64,000 nucleotides of DNA from NCBI RefSeq assembly GCF_013911965.1, contig NZ_JACESE010000012.1, forward strand, positions 58,504 to 122,503. Direction: 5' to 3'. A model generated the notes under the pieces. It had not been told where the DNA came from, did not search any database, and saw only the letters and a program-made list of their open reading frames with translations. A program made the translations under genes and the position numbers. This document shows, one piece after another, positions 8,136-17,990 of the stretch (within the stretch, counting starts at the first letter, position 1; every line of letters begins with the position of its first letter). This DNA comes from Phenylobacterium sp. Its GTDB lineage: Bacteria > Pseudomonadota > Alphaproteobacteria > Caulobacterales > Caulobacteraceae.

Positions 8136-10394
8136 ATGAACGTACACAATCCACCGGCCGCTGATCCGATGACGGATGACGATGGCGGTCTGGGGGCGCA
8201 GCGCCGCATGGGCGGGGGCCTGGCCGAGCAGTTCGACCTGCGGCGTCTGGCGAACATGTTCCGCCGCCGCATGCGCCTCTTCGGCGCCGTGGCGCTGGTC
8301 GTCTTTGTGGCCGTGGTCCTCGTGACGCTGACCGCGACGCCGATGTACACGGCGACGGCCAATGTCATGCTCGACACCCGCCAAGAGCAGGTGGTGAACG
8401 TCGAGGCCGTGCTCTCCGGGCTCCCGGCCGACTCCAGCGTCGTCGACACCGAGGTGGAGATCCTCAAGTCCCGACGCCTGGCCGAACGCGTGGTCCACGC
8501 CCTGCAGCTGGACAAGGACCCCGAGTTCAATCCCGCCCTGCGGACCACCGGCCCGATCGGCGCGATCAAGGGCGCCATTTCCGGCGCCCTTTCGGCCCTG
8601 ACGCCTGAAGAGGCGCAGGACGGCGCCGTCGCCGAGCAGAAGGCGCAGGAGCGCGTCGTCGACAACGTGCTTTCGCACCTGTCCGTCCGCCGCTCCGGCC
8701 TGACCTATGTGATCAATGTCTCGTTCGAGTCCGAGAGCCCGACGAAGGCGGCGACGATCGCCAACAAGTTCGCCGAACTCTACCTGCTTGAGCAGCTGGA
8801 GGCGAAGTTCGAGGCCACGCAGCAGGCGACCGAATGGTTGAATACGCGCCTGGACAGCCTGCGCGACCAGGTGCTGGCCGACGAGGCGGCCGTCCAGCAG
8901 TACAAGATCGCCAACAACCTCCTGAGCGCGGAGGGCGCGACCCTCACCGAACAGGAGATTTCGAGCTACAATCAAAGTTTGGCCGACGCCCGGGCCCAAG
9001 TGGCCGAAGATGAGGCGCGGCTCGCCACCGCACGCCGTCAACTCGCCAGCGGGTCGACGGGCGACGACGTGGGCGAGGCGCTCAGCTCGCCGGTGATCCA
9101 ACAACTTCGGCAACAACGCGCCGAGGTGAGCTCAAAGGTCGCGGACCTCCAGGGCCGCTATGGTGAGCGCCACCCGGAAATGCTGACCGCCCGGCGGCAG
9201 CTGACCGACATCGACGCTCAGATCCAGGCCGAGATTCAGCGCATCATCTCCAATCTCGAGGCTCAGGTTCAGGTCTCGCGCCAGCGCGCCGCCGCCATCG
9301 CCGGCAGCCTATCGAATGCCCGCGGCACGCTCGCCGGCAACAACCAGGCCATGGTGCGCCTCAACGAACTCGAACGGACGGCCGAGGCCTCCCGCACCCT
9401 CTATGAGAGCTATCTGAACCGCTACAAGGAGACGAGCACGCAGCAGGGCATCGAACAGTCTGACGCCCGCGTGGTCTCCAACGCGACCATCCCGACGGGA
9501 CAGAGCTCGCCGAAGGTTCCGCTGAACCTCGCGCTGGGCCTCGTCCTGGCCCTGGGCGCCGGCGTCGGCGCCGTCGTGCTCGCCGAGATGCTGGATGCCG
9601 GCCTGGCGACGGCTGAGGATGTCGAGCAGCGCCTGGATGTCTCCTATCTCGGCGCCATCCCCCTGCTCTCCTCCGTGGCCGAAGGTCGCGCAGGATCGCC
9701 AGTCGACTATGTGGTCGAGAAACCGCTCTCGAGTTTCGCCGAAGCCTTCCGGAACTTGCGCGCCTCGGTGATCTATTCGCGCCTCGGCGAGCCGGTGAAC
9801 GTGGTGGCGGTGACCTCCGCCCTGCCCGGCGAAGGCAAGACGACGACGTCGGTCTGCCTCGCCCGGTCGGCCGCGCTGCAGGGCCACCGCGTGATCGTGG
9901 TCGACTGCGATCTTCGGCGTCGCTCGGTCAATCGCCTGATGGGCAAGGATCCGTCCATCGGCCTGATCGAAGTGCTGGCGGGCGAGGCCTCTCTCGACCA
10001 GGTGGTGGCCACCGACCCGGCGACGGGCATGCGCCTGCTGCCGCTGGCCAACACCAGTGTCACCGCGAGGGACGTGTTCGGCTCGCCGGCCATGGACCGG
10101 CTGCTCGACGAGCTGCGCCGCAACTACGATCTGGTGGTGCTGGACACCGCGCCGGTCCTGCCCGTGGCCGATACCCGGGTGCTGGCGCCCAAGGCCGACG
10201 CCGTGGTGTTCCTGGCGCGCTGGCGCAAGACGCCTCAGCACGCGATCGAAGCCGCCTTCCGGCAGCTGCTCGGAACGGGCGCCCATCTGGGCGGCGTGGC
10301 GCTCACCCAGGTCGACATGAAGCAGCAGTCGAAGTACGGCTACGGCGACCCGGGCTACTACTATGCGGAGTACAAGAAGTACTACGTCAGCTGA
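8136..10394 (+). CDS. Polysaccharide co-polymerase/BY-kinase (Wzz-Wzc type)
   Basis: The 752-residue inner-membrane protein has a Wzz domain (first membrane segment about 48-68), a long periplasmic coiled-coil region (about 230-430), a second membrane segment near 465-485 and a cytoplasmic bacterial tyrosine kinase. The kinase shows Walker A (LPGEGKTTTSV, about 563), Walker A' (VIVVDCDLRR) and Walker B (YDLVVLDTAPV). A C-terminal tyrosine cluster (YGYGDPGYYYAEYKKYY) is the autophosphorylation tail. Such proteins control chain length and couple Wzy polymerisation to export through OPX. Fusion of both domains in one chain is the Wzc/GumC-like arrangement. A hairpin follows the gene. Confidence 0.93.
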   Translation: MNVHNPPAADPMTDDDGGLGAQRRMGGGLAEQFDLRRLANMFRRRMRLFGAVALVVFVAVVLVTLTATPMYTATANVMLDTRQEQVVNVEAVLSGLPADSSVVDTEVEILKSRRLAERVVHALQLDKDPEFNPALRTTGPIGAIKGAISGALSALTPEEAQDGAVAEQKAQERVVDNVLSHLSVRRSGLTYVINVSFESESPTKAATIANKFAELYLLEQLEAKFEATQQATEWLNTRLDSLRDQVLADEAAVQQYKIANNLLSAEGATLTEQEISSYNQSLADARAQVAEDEARLATARRQLASGSTGDDVGEALSSPVIQQLRQQRAEVSSKVADLQGRYGERHPEMLTARRQLTDIDAQIQAEIQRIISNLEAQVQVSRQRAAAIAGSLSNARGTLAGNNQAMVRLNELERTAEASRTLYESYLNRYKETSTQQGIEQSDARVVSNATIPTGQSSPKVPLNLALGLVLALGAGVGAVVLAEMLDAGLATAEDVEQRLDVSYLGAIPLLSSVAEGRAGSPVDYVVEKPLSSFAEAFRNLRASVIYSRLGEPVNVVAVTSALPGEGKTTTSVCLARSAALQGHRVIVVDCDLRRRSVNRLMGKDPSIGLIEVLAGEASLDQVVATDPATGMRLLPLANTSVTARDVFGSPAMDRLLDELRRNYDLVVLDTAPVLPVADTRVLAPKADAVVFLARWRKTPQHAIEAAFRQLLGTGAHLGGVALTQVDMKQQSKYGYGDPGYYYAEYKKYYVS

Positions 10395-10401
10395 GCCTGA
10401 G

Positions 10402-10428
10402 GCCCGCGCCCTAACCCAAGGCGCGGGC
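10402..10428. terminator. Bidirectional hairpin between convergent genes
   Basis: A perfect 9-base inverted repeat (GCCCGCGCC and GGCGCGGGC, 9-base loop) lies eight bases after the BY-kinase stop. It overlaps the end of the convergent minus-strand small gene, whose stop codon is in the loop. It could terminate transcription from both sides. Confidence 0.55.
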
Positions 10429-10695
10429 GGTCAGCCGGACGAGCAGGGCCGCGGCGATCCAGAAGGACCCGCAGGTGACGACCACGAAGGCGGCGGTCCG
10501 GCGCCCGGACCATCGGTCCGGAACGCCCGCCTCGTCGAGAAGCGACCATTCCAGTTGTTCCTGCAGGCGGCGCGCGGGGCTCTCGCTGGCGGGATCGCCG
10601 TCGGCCGCGAGACGCGCGGGCGCCTTTGGAGCAGGTTGAGGTGAAAGAAGACGATCGCTCGCTTCTGCGGCTTCGAGTTTCGGCTTCGCGCCCAT
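10411..10695 (-). CDS. Small membrane-anchored hypothetical protein
   Basis: I do not recognise this 94-residue protein. It has a charged, Pro/Ala-rich N-terminal two thirds and one hydrophobic segment near the C-terminus (TAAFVVVTCGSFWIAAALLVRL, about residues 66-88), giving a tail-anchored layout. It is convergent with the kinase gene and shares its hairpin. Codon use is normal for the window. Its position between the kinase and galE suggests an accessory role in EPS control, but nothing in the sequence proves that. Confidence 0.55.
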   Translation of the reverse strand: MGAKPKLEAAEASDRLLSPQPAPKAPARLAADGDPASESPARRLQEQLEWSLLDEAGVPDRWSGRRTAAFVVVTCGSFWIAAALLVRLTARALG

Positions 10696-10891
10696 GTCCG
10701 GATCCTCCCGACAGTCCGGTGGGTGATATCAGGCGGCGCCTAACAAACCGTCTCCGCAGATCGCCGACTCGAACACGTCAGCTCACGCGGCGCGCCGATG
10801 GGCTCCTGTCTTGTTTTCGTCTTGTGCCCGACAAGATCGGCTGACGAGTCTGCCAGTAGAGTCCACCGGTTTGCTCAAGAGGCTCCCGCCC

Positions 10892-11890
10892 ATGCAGAAG
10901 ATCCTGGTCACCGGCGGCGCCGGCTATGTCGGCTCGCACACCTGCCTTAGGCTTTCAGAGGCCGGCTTCGAGCCGGTCGTCTATGATAATTTGAGCAACG
11001 GCCACGAAGCCTTCGTGCGCTGGGGCCCGTTCGAAAAGGGCGATATTCGCGACGCCAAGCGGCTCGACGACGTCTTCGCTCGTCATCAACCCGCCGCGGT
11101 CCTTCACTTCGCCGCCCTGATCGAGGTGGGCGAGTCGGTGAAGCATCCGGACCGCTTCTACGACAACAATGTCGCCGGCGCCCTTTGCCTGATCGAGGCC
11201 GCCCGGCGCGCCGGGGTCGATAAGCTGGTTTTCTCCTCGACCTGCGCCACCTACGGCGAACCGCGCCAGATCCCGATGGACGAAACCCATCCGCAGGCGC
11301 CGCTCAACCCCTATGGCCGCAGCAAGCTGATGGTGGAGCAGATCCTGCAGGACTTCGACCGCCATCTGGGATTCCGCTCGATCGTTCTGCGCTACTTCAA
11401 CGCCGCGGGCGCCGATTTCGAGGGCCGGATCGGTGAGTGGCACGACCCCGAGACCCACGCCATCCCCCTCGCCATTCGCGCGGCCATGGGGGGCCAGGGC
11501 GGATTCAAGCTCTTCGGAACCGACTATCCCACCCGCGATGGAACCGCCGTGCGCGACTATATCCACGTCCTGGACCTAGCCGATGCGCACGTTCTTGCGC
11601 TTCGGCGCCTCCTCGCCGGCGGCGGCTCGGACGTCTTCAACCTGGGCACAGGCACGGGCTCGACGGTGGCGGAACTCATCAAGGCGATCGCAGATGTGTC
11701 CGGCCGGCCCTTCGAGGTCGAACGGGTCGCACGGCGGGAGGGCGACGCTCCGGCGCTGGTGGCCGACAACGGCAAGGCCGGCCGGGTCCTCGGCTGGCGG
11801 CCCCAATATGGGCTGGAAGCGATTCTTGAGAGCGCCTGGCGGTGGCACAGCTCCGGCCTGATCGCCGACAAGCCGCTTCAGACCGCCTGA
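10892..11890 (+). CDS. galE: UDP-glucose 4-epimerase
   Basis: This 332-residue short-chain dehydrogenase interconverts UDP-glucose and UDP-galactose. The NAD motif GGAGYVG is at residues 8-14 and the catalytic tyrosine lies in NPYGRSK. The family segments FSSTCATYGEP and VRDYIHVLDLADAH are present. I chose ATG 10892 because the fold begins immediately (MQKILVTGG); upstream in-frame codons give an unrelated leader. Length matches the family. It supplies UDP-galactose for the EPS repeat unit. A large gap to the next gene suggests its own transcript. Confidence 0.93.
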   Translation: MQKILVTGGAGYVGSHTCLRLSEAGFEPVVYDNLSNGHEAFVRWGPFEKGDIRDAKRLDDVFARHQPAAVLHFAALIEVGESVKHPDRFYDNNVAGALCLIEAARRAGVDKLVFSSTCATYGEPRQIPMDETHPQAPLNPYGRSKLMVEQILQDFDRHLGFRSIVLRYFNAAGADFEGRIGEWHDPETHAIPLAIRAAMGGQGGFKLFGTDYPTRDGTAVRDYIHVLDLADAHVLALRRLLAGGGSDVFNLGTGTGSTVAELIKAIADVSGRPFEVERVARREGDAPALVADNGKAGRVLGWRPQYGLEAILESAWRWHSSGLIADKPLQTA

Positions 11891-12046
11891 GGCTGCTGAA
11901 TTGTTGTTGCAGTGCACAGTTCGGGCGCCTAGCGGGGTGGCGCCCATGGCCACTGACGCAATAACTTCTCTCAACCATGCGATGAAACTGCTGGATGGCA
12001 GTAAATTCGCAGGGTAAAGACCGCGACAACCGTAAGGGGCTGCAGC

Positions 12047-12766
12047 GTGTATCTTTCCGGGACGAAGGACATCACACTCGAAAGCACGGCTCTAGGGGGC
12101 CTTGCCGGGGAGACGCGGCATTTCCACCGTGGGCGGATGAGGGGCGGCAAGAAGCTGAGCCTTGACCTCTGCCGAGTCCTCGACGTGATGATTGCGCTCG
12201 CCGTGCTGATCTTCGTCGCGCCGTTGATGCTGGTCATTGCGGGCCTCATCAAGATGCAGGACGGCGGCCCCGCACTCTTCGGCCACTCGCGCATCGGCCA
12301 GGGCGGCCGATCCTTCAAGTGCCTGAAGTTCCGCAGCATGGTCGTGGACGCCGAGGCGCGTCTCAACGCCCTGCTGGCCCGTGATCCGGAAGCCCGCCGG
12401 GAATGGGAAGCCGATCACAAGCTGCGCAAGGATCCGCGGATCACCGCGCTCGGCGCCTTCCTGCGTAAGTCGAGCCTCGATGAACTGCCGCAGCTCTTCA
12501 ACGTGCTGAAGGGCGAGATGAGCCTGGTCGGGCCTCGCCCGATCGTCACCGCCGAGATCGTCCGCTACGGTCGCTGGTTCCCCTACTACTGCTCGGTGAA
12601 GCCGGGCGTGACGGGTCTTTGGCAGGTGAACGGACGTAACGACGTCTCTTACCGTCGGCGAGTGGCGCTGGATGTGCTCTTTGCCCGGACCAACGGTGTG
12701 CGCCGCTATCTCCAGATCATGAGCGCGACCATTCCGGCGGTCCTGCTACGCAGCGGGTCCTACTGA
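12047..12766 (+). CDS. Initiating undecaprenyl-phosphate sugar phosphotransferase
   Basis: The 239-residue protein starts at GTG 12047, eight bases after AAGGGG. It has one membrane-embedded segment (about residues 45-67) followed by the Bac_transf catalytic domain. The hallmark [30 protein letters not shown] and [14 protein letters not shown] motifs are present. The family transfers a sugar-1-phosphate to undecaprenyl phosphate, the first step of repeat-unit assembly. It lacks the extra N-terminal membrane domains of WbaP-type enzymes, so it is the minimal PglC/ExoY-like form. It commits sugars to the Wzx/Wzy route encoded around it. Confidence 0.92.
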   Translation: MYLSGTKDITLESTALGGLAGETRHFHRGRMRGGKKLSLDLCRVLDVMIALAVLIFVAPLMLVIAGLIKMQDGGPALFGHSRIGQGGRSFKCLKFRSMVVDAEARLNALLARDPEARREWEADHKLRKDPRITALGAFLRKSSLDELPQLFNVLKGEMSLVGPRPIVTAEIVRYGRWFPYYCSVKPGVTGLWQVNGRNDVSYRRRVALDVLFARTNGVRRYLQIMSATIPAVLLRSGSY

Positions 12767-12852
12767 GCGCCGGCAGGGCGATACACCCACTCCATTTTGG
12801 CCGCCCTATACGAGGCCAGTTCTAAGTCGCCAGGGCGGGGGCCTGGTTTTCG

Positions 12853-13599
12853 ATGTCTCAAGCTTACGATCTTGACGAGGACGCCCAGCTGGCCAGCCGG
12901 CTGGCGCACCAGGCTGGCGAACTCCTGCTGAAGGCCCGTGAACTGACAGAGATCACCGGCAAGCCGCTTGGGAGCCTGGGCGATGCGGTCGGCCAGCAGT
13001 TCCTCGCCGGCTCGCTGGCCGCCTTACGGCCGTACGACGCGGTCCTCTCGGAAGAAGCCGCTGACGATGTCGCCCGGCTGGAACGTTCGCGGGTCTGGAT
13101 CATCGACCCGCTGGACGGCACGCGGGAGTACTCGGAGGGGCGCGCAGACTGGGCGATCCACGTCGCTCTCGCTGTCGATGGAACCGCCGTCGTCGGCGCC
13201 GTCGCCCTGCCCGCTCTGGGTCTGGTCCTCGACACAGCGGCGCCGCCGCAACTGCCTGAAATCCCGGGTCCTCTGAAGATCCTGGTCAGCCGCAGCCGCC
13301 CCCCTGAGGTCGCGACTCGAGCGGCGGAGTCTCTGGGCGCCGAGCTCGTCCCCATGGGCTCTGCCGGCGCCAAGACTATGGCCGTCGTCCGCGGCGAGGC
13401 CCATGCCTACGTCCATGCCGGCGGCCAATACGAGTGGGACTCCGCCGCACCCGTCGCCGTCGCCCAGGCCGCGGGCCTCCACGTCTCGCGCCTGGACGGC
13501 TCGCCTATGATCTACAATCAGCGCGACACCTATATGCCCGACCTCGTCGTCTGCCGGCCCGAAATCAAGGACCGCCTGATGGCGGTGCTGCGCGCATAG
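12853..13599 (+). CDS. cysQ: 3'(2'),5'-bisphosphate nucleotidase (CysQ type)
   Basis: This 248-residue member of the inositol monophosphatase superfamily has the metal-binding SEEAADD and DPLDGTREY motifs and a second acidic motif [13 protein letters not shown]. The C-terminal [17 protein letters not shown] is typical of CysQ enzymes that dephosphorylate PAP to AMP. PAP is the by-product of PAPS-dependent sulfotransferases. A sulfotransferase gene is present 6.5 kb downstream in the same locus, so this gene may recycle its by-product; that link is inferred. The alternative is a general sulfur-assimilation role or action on inositol phosphates. The gene is intact. Confidence 0.8.
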   Translation: MSQAYDLDEDAQLASRLAHQAGELLLKARELTEITGKPLGSLGDAVGQQFLAGSLAALRPYDAVLSEEAADDVARLERSRVWIIDPLDGTREYSEGRADWAIHVALAVDGTAVVGAVALPALGLVLDTAAPPQLPEIPGPLKILVSRSRPPEVATRAAESLGAELVPMGSAGAKTMAVVRGEAHAYVHAGGQYEWDSAAPVAVAQAAGLHVSRLDGSPMIYNQRDTYMPDLVVCRPEIKDRLMAVLRA

Positions 13600-13628
13600 C
13601 CCTCAACGCTCCAGTTGGAAGTCCAAGA

Positions 13629-14699
13629 ATGGCGTCGAAAAAGAAAGTCGCTCTCGTCACCGGCATCACGGGGCAGGACGGAACATATCTCGCAGAACTG
13701 CTTCTGGAGAAGGGCTACATCGTCCACGGTATCAAGCGTCGATCCTCTTCGTTTAACACGGGGCGCATCGAACACTTGTATCAGGATCCGCATGAGCCGG
13801 AGCAGCGGTTCATTTTGCACTACGGCGACATGACGGACTCAACGAACTTGATCCGGATTGTTCAGCAGACGCAGCCTGACGAGATTTACAACCTGGCGGC
13901 TCAGAGCCACGTCCAGGTTAGCTTTGAAACGCCAGAGTACACCTCGAACGCCGACGCCACAGGTGCGTTGCGTTTGCTCGAGGCGATCCGCATTCTTGGC
14001 ATGGAGAAGACAACACGCTTCTACCAGGCGTCGACTTCTGAGCTCTACGGCAAGGTGCAGGAGGTCCCGCAAAGCGAGACCACGCCCTTCTATCCGCGCA
14101 GCCCATATGCAGCCGCAAAGCTCTACGCCTACTGGATCGTCGTGAACTACCGAGAGGCCTATGGGATGCACGCCTCGAACGGCATCCTGTTCAATCACGA
14201 AAGTCCGCTCCGCGGCGAAACCTTTGTGACGCGGAAGATCACGCGCGCCGTGGCTGCGATCCATCACGGCTTCCAGGACAAGCTCTACCTCGGAAATCTG
14301 GATGCCAAGCGCGACTGGGGACATGCTCGGGAATACGTCCGAGGCATGTGGCTCATGATGCAGCAGGACGAACCCGACGACTACGTACTGGCCACCGGCG
14401 AAACCACGCTTGTTCGTGACTTCGTCACCCACGCCTTTTCACAGATCGGAATCCAGATCGCCTGGGAGGGATCCGGTGTGGAGGAACGGGGGCGGGACGC
14501 CAAGACCGGCCGCGTGCTTGTCGAGGTCGATCCACGCTACTTCCGACCGACGGAGGTCGAACTGCTGATCGGCGATCCCACGAAGGCGCGAGAGAAGCTC
14601 GGCTGGTCTCATGAGACCAACTGGGCCGACCTTTGCGCCGAAATGGTCCAGCAGGACCTCGTCACCGTCGCCGCTGAGCGTCGCCGCAATGCCGACTGA
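13629..14699 (+). CDS. gmd: GDP-mannose 4,6-dehydratase
   Basis: This 356-residue enzyme converts GDP-mannose to GDP-4-keto-6-deoxymannose. It has the Rossmann motif [11 protein letters not shown], the [11 protein letters not shown] segment, a [10 protein letters not shown] catalytic tyrosine-lysine pair and [20 protein letters not shown], all diagnostic of Gmd. The start is ATG 13629, shortly after the upstream gene; earlier in-frame codons overlap cysQ and read as noise. The last bases overlap the start of fcl, so both are co-translated and together make GDP-L-fucose. Third-position GC is slightly lower than in the flanking genes. Confidence 0.96.
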   Translation: MASKKKVALVTGITGQDGTYLAELLLEKGYIVHGIKRRSSSFNTGRIEHLYQDPHEPEQRFILHYGDMTDSTNLIRIVQQTQPDEIYNLAAQSHVQVSFETPEYTSNADATGALRLLEAIRILGMEKTTRFYQASTSELYGKVQEVPQSETTPFYPRSPYAAAKLYAYWIVVNYREAYGMHASNGILFNHESPLRGETFVTRKITRAVAAIHHGFQDKLYLGNLDAKRDWGHAREYVRGMWLMMQQDEPDDYVLATGETTLVRDFVTHAFSQIGIQIAWEGSGVEERGRDAKTGRVLVEVDPRYFRPTEVELLIGDPTKAREKLGWSHETNWADLCAEMVQQDLVTVAAERRRNAD

Positions 14700-15651
14700 T
14701 CGGGGCTACAGCCTGAAGGGCAAGCGGGTCTGGGTCGCTGGCCATCGCGGAATGGTTGGCGGGGCGATTGTCCGGCGACTGGCGCGTGAGGACTGCGAAG
14801 TTCTCACAGCGCGCCGCGACGAACTCGACCTCATGGATCAGGTGAGCACTCGTCAGTGGGTCGCCGCCCAGCGGCCAGACTGTGTGTTCATGGCGGCCGC
14901 CAAGGTCGGCGGAATCCTCGCGAACGACACCTATCCCGCCGACTTTCTCTACGACAACCTGATGATTGCGGCGAACGTCACAGAGGCGGCGCATCGGGCA
15001 GATGTAGAGAAGCTGCTCTTTCTCGGCTCCAGTTGCATCTATCCGAAGCTCGCCCCCCAGCCGATCCCCGAGACAGCGCTGCTGACCGGGCCGCTGGAGC
15101 CCACCAACGAGTGGTACGCGATTGCGAAGATCGCAGGGATTAAGCTGGCCCAGGCCTACCGGCGCCAGTATGGGCGGGACTACATCTCCGCCATGCCGAC
15201 GAACCTCTATGGGCCCGGCGACAACTTCGATCTGCAGAGCAGCCACGTGGTTCCGGCGCTGTTGCGTAAAGCGCACGACGCGAAGCAGGAGGGGCGGCAG
15301 GAGATCGTGATGTGGGGGACCGGTCAGGTGCGCCGCGAGTTCCTGCACGTCGACGACTGCGCCGACGCCCTGGTCCACCTCATGCAGGTCTATTCGGGAG
15401 ACGAGCATGTGAATGTCGGCTCGGGTGAAGACGTCACCATCCTGGAGCTGACCCAGCTGGTCTGCGACATCGTCGGGTTTAAGGGCAAGATCGTCCACGA
15501 CCTCTCGAAGCCTGATGGGACACCCCGAAAGCTGATGCTCGCCGACAAGCTGCGGGCCAGCGGGTGGGCTCCAAGCATCACCCTGGAGTCCGGCCTGGCG
15601 GAGACCTACGCTTGGTTCCTGTCTCAGGACGGCGTGGTGAAGGGCGCTTGA
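14689..15651 (+). CDS. fcl: GDP-L-fucose synthase
   Basis: This 320-residue bifunctional epimerase-reductase (WcaG/Fcl) turns GDP-4-keto-6-deoxymannose into GDP-L-fucose. It shows [14 protein letters not shown] (NADP site), [21 protein letters not shown], the catalytic [10 protein letters not shown] and [15 protein letters not shown]. Its ATG at 14689 lies inside the end of gmd (11-base overlap). The downstream glycosyltransferase begins one base after its stop, so gmd, fcl and the next genes form a tight operon. L-fucose is therefore expected in the polymer. Confidence 0.96.
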   Translation: MPTDRGYSLKGKRVWVAGHRGMVGGAIVRRLAREDCEVLTARRDELDLMDQVSTRQWVAAQRPDCVFMAAAKVGGILANDTYPADFLYDNLMIAANVTEAAHRADVEKLLFLGSSCIYPKLAPQPIPETALLTGPLEPTNEWYAIAKIAGIKLAQAYRRQYGRDYISAMPTNLYGPGDNFDLQSSHVVPALLRKAHDAKQEGRQEIVMWGTGQVRREFLHVDDCADALVHLMQVYSGDEHVNVGSGEDVTILELTQLVCDIVGFKGKIVHDLSKPDGTPRKLMLADKLRASGWAPSITLESGLAETYAWFLSQDGVVKGA

Positions 15652-15652
15652 A

Positions 15653-16930
15653 TTGAGCGCCCCCGCCCCCACCCTGCTGATTGTGACGCGGCACTATGCG
15701 CCCGAGCCGACCGGCAGCGCGCCGCCAATGCAGGAAATGGCTGAATGGTTCGCTGCCAACGGCTTCGCCACAGAGGTGGTCACCGTCCGCCCCAACTATC
15801 CGGGGGAGCGGATCTTCCCCGGCTATGAGCAGGGCCAGCACGATCAGGCTGTTGAGGCCGGCGTGCAGGTGCGGCGCTTCCCAACCGCGCCGGTTCGCGG
15901 CGGCGGCCTTTTGGCGCGAATGGGACCCGAGTTGGCCTTCATGTTCCGCTTGGTGGCCGCGCGCATAGCCGGGCGCCTCAGCGCCAGACCAGCCCTCATC
16001 TCGCTAAGCCCGTCGATCTTCACCGTTTTCGGCGCTCTACCACTTAAGGCGGGCGGCGGCCGGCACGTGGCCGTGGTCCATGACATCCAGTCGGGCCTCG
16101 GCTCGGCCTTGGGAGGCGGCCTGACCCGCGCCCTCATGCCGATCCTGCGCGCCCTGGAGCGCTGGACCCTTAACCGTCCCGACGCGATCATCGTCCTTTC
16201 GGAGGAGATGAAGCGGCACCTGCGCGCCATGGGCGTTCGGCGGCCCATTGAGATCCAGCCCCCGATGGTCAATGCCCAGTTCATCCGCCCAGCGCAGGAA
16301 CCAGGCGGCGTGCCCACGTTGATGTACAGCGGCAATCTGGGGCGCAAGCAGGGCCTGGGCCAGGTGCTGGATCTCGCCGCCGAGCTGAAGCGGCGGGGCA
16401 GCCCCGCCCGGATCATCGTTCGCGGCGGCGGGGCTATGCGAGACGAGTTGATCGCCGAGGCCGCCGAACGGCGGCTGGACAATCTGGACATCCAGGATCT
16501 CGTTCCGCGCGACCAGATCGGCAGGTCCCTGGCGGAGGCTCATCTGCATCTGGTGCCCCAGATCGCCAGCGGCGGCGATTTCGCAGTGCCCAGCAAGATA
16601 TTTTCGATCATGGCGGCGGGGCGCACCTTCGTCGCCACCGCACAGCCGGGATCCACTCTCGCCCAGCTTGCCGCCGAGACGGGCGCGTTCGTCTGCGCCC
16701 CGCCAGACGATGCGGCCGCCTTCGCCGACGCCGTCGAGACTCTGCTGGCGGATCCAGCGCAGCGTCAGAGGGCGGCCACCGCGGGCCGGGCCTATGTGGA
16801 GGCCCATGCCGACACATCAGTCGTCATGGCGAAACTCAGCACACTCCTTCGCCGGCCAGAGGCCGCCGCCGATCGATCTTCCTCCCTCGCGAGCACCAGA
16901 ACCGATGACCTCCGCCACACTCGTTCCTAA
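15653..16930 (+). CDS. WcaI-like family 4 glycosyltransferase
   Basis: This 425-residue GT-B glycosyltransferase starts at TTG 15653, one base after fcl. The N-domain begins LLIVTRHYAPEPTGSAPPMQEM and the C-domain has YSGNLGRKQGLGQVLDLA and PSKIFSIMAAGRTFVATAQPGS, the nucleotide-sugar-binding half. WcaI is the colanic-acid fucosyltransferase, and the gmd-fcl-wcaI order is the same here, so transfer of fucose is plausible but not proven. The end overlaps the next gene by 26 bases. The TTG start is unusual; no better start keeps the N-domain. Confidence 0.85.
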   Translation: MSAPAPTLLIVTRHYAPEPTGSAPPMQEMAEWFAANGFATEVVTVRPNYPGERIFPGYEQGQHDQAVEAGVQVRRFPTAPVRGGGLLARMGPELAFMFRLVAARIAGRLSARPALISLSPSIFTVFGALPLKAGGGRHVAVVHDIQSGLGSALGGGLTRALMPILRALERWTLNRPDAIIVLSEEMKRHLRAMGVRRPIEIQPPMVNAQFIRPAQEPGGVPTLMYSGNLGRKQGLGQVLDLAAELKRRGSPARIIVRGGGAMRDELIAEAAERRLDNLDIQDLVPRDQIGRSLAEAHLHLVPQIASGGDFAVPSKIFSIMAAGRTFVATAQPGSTLAQLAAETGAFVCAPPDDAAAFADAVETLLADPAQRQRAATAGRAYVEAHADTSVVMAKLSTLLRRPEAAADRSSSLASTRTDDLRHTRS

Positions 16931-17990
16931 GCCCCGCGTCGCCCTCGTATCAGGTTTCTGGGGACAGAATATCGGTAACGCCTTCTTCAACATCGGCGGG
17001 AAGTGGATCCTGGAGCAGGTCTTTGGAGCGGGAAACGTCGCCTTCATCCAAGATCAGCCGGGCTACCGGACCTTCCATGATCAATCGAAGGGCAACCCGG
17101 ACAATGATATCGAGCTCCTTCGATTCCTTGATGTGGACTACATCGTCCTACAGGGCCCGCTGCTGACGACCGGCTACGCCAAACTCTGGCGGCCGACCTT
17201 TCAGGCGCTCGCCGCGCGTGGCACGAAAATCCTCCTGATCGGCGCGGCGTTCTTCAAGTTCCGCGATGAAGAGTATGCAGCCGCCAAAGCCTTTCTCGAG
17301 GAATTTCCGCCGGCTCTGATCAGCACGCGTGACACGCGCAGCTATGAGCAGATTAGGAGTTGGGGACTCAAAATCCCGCTCTTTGACGGAATGGACTCCG
17401 CCTTCTTTGCGCCAAAGGCCTACACTCCTTTCGGCTTTACAGCCCCTCCGTACGTCGCGCTCAACTTCGACCGCTACATCGAGCCGACGATCACGATAGC
17501 TGCCAGCGCCAAGGCTGGCGCGGACTTCAGCTTCGAGCGGAACGGCAAGGTCTGGAGCCTGGAAATACCCGCCCTTCCTTCCAAGTTGGCCCACCGCAGT
17601 AAGGTGCAGGCCTATCTCGGGCACCTGCTCGACAGGCGGAAGCTGCCCACGGAGATAGATGGCCTGATGGTCATTCGGCCGGAGCACCGGGTCAATCCGC
17701 ACATGACGTACAAGATTTATCAGCACCCGAACGCTGTGGCGTCAGATGAGCCCTGGACCTATTTCAATATCTACGCCAACGCCGACCTTGTCCTGGCCGA
17801 CCGCGTTCATGCCTGCGTGGCGGCGCTCGCCTACGGGCGCGAGGCGATGCTCTTCACCCCCTCGCCCCGCCAAGCCCTGTTCGGCCGCGTTGGCGCGCAT
17901 GACATCCGCACGCGGCCCATCTCTATCGATCTCGCTTGGCTGGAGGAAGAGCGCCAGAAGGAAGTGGCCTGGCTGAGGAAACACATATGA
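16905..17990 (+). CDS. Polysaccharide pyruvyl transferase family protein 1
   Basis: This 361-residue protein has the N-terminal GFWGQNIGNAFFNIGGKW and C-terminal ADLVLADRVHACVAALAYGR regions of the polysaccharide pyruvyl transferase family (PF04230). Family members add a ketal-linked pyruvate from PEP to a sugar. ATG 16905 overlaps the upstream glycosyltransferase gene, and its stop overlaps the next gene as ATGA, so it is in the operon. A second family member lies at 19.1-20.1 kb; either may have diverged to another sugar-modifying role. Base composition begins to drop after this gene. Confidence 0.82.
   Translation: MTSATLVPKPRVALVSGFWGQNIGNAFFNIGGKWILEQVFGAGNVAFIQDQPGYRTFHDQSKGNPDNDIELLRFLDVDYIVLQGPLLTTGYAKLWRPTFQALAARGTKILLIGAAFFKFRDEEYAAAKAFLEEFPPALISTRDTRSYEQIRSWGLKIPLFDGMDSAFFAPKAYTPFGFTAPPYVALNFDRYIEPTITIAASAKAGADFSFERNGKVWSLEIPALPSKLAHRSKVQAYLGHLLDRRKLPTEIDGLMVIRPEHRVNPHMTYKIYQHPNAVASDEPWTYFNIYANADLVLADRVHACVAALAYGREAMLFTPSPRQALFGRVGAHDIRTRPISIDLAWLEEERQKEVAWLRKHI

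Noticed and set aside
7158-9116. Long minus-strand open frame of 652 codons across the barrel and kinase genes
   Set aside because: It runs antisense through two clear genes and an intergenic terminator; composition is shadow-like.
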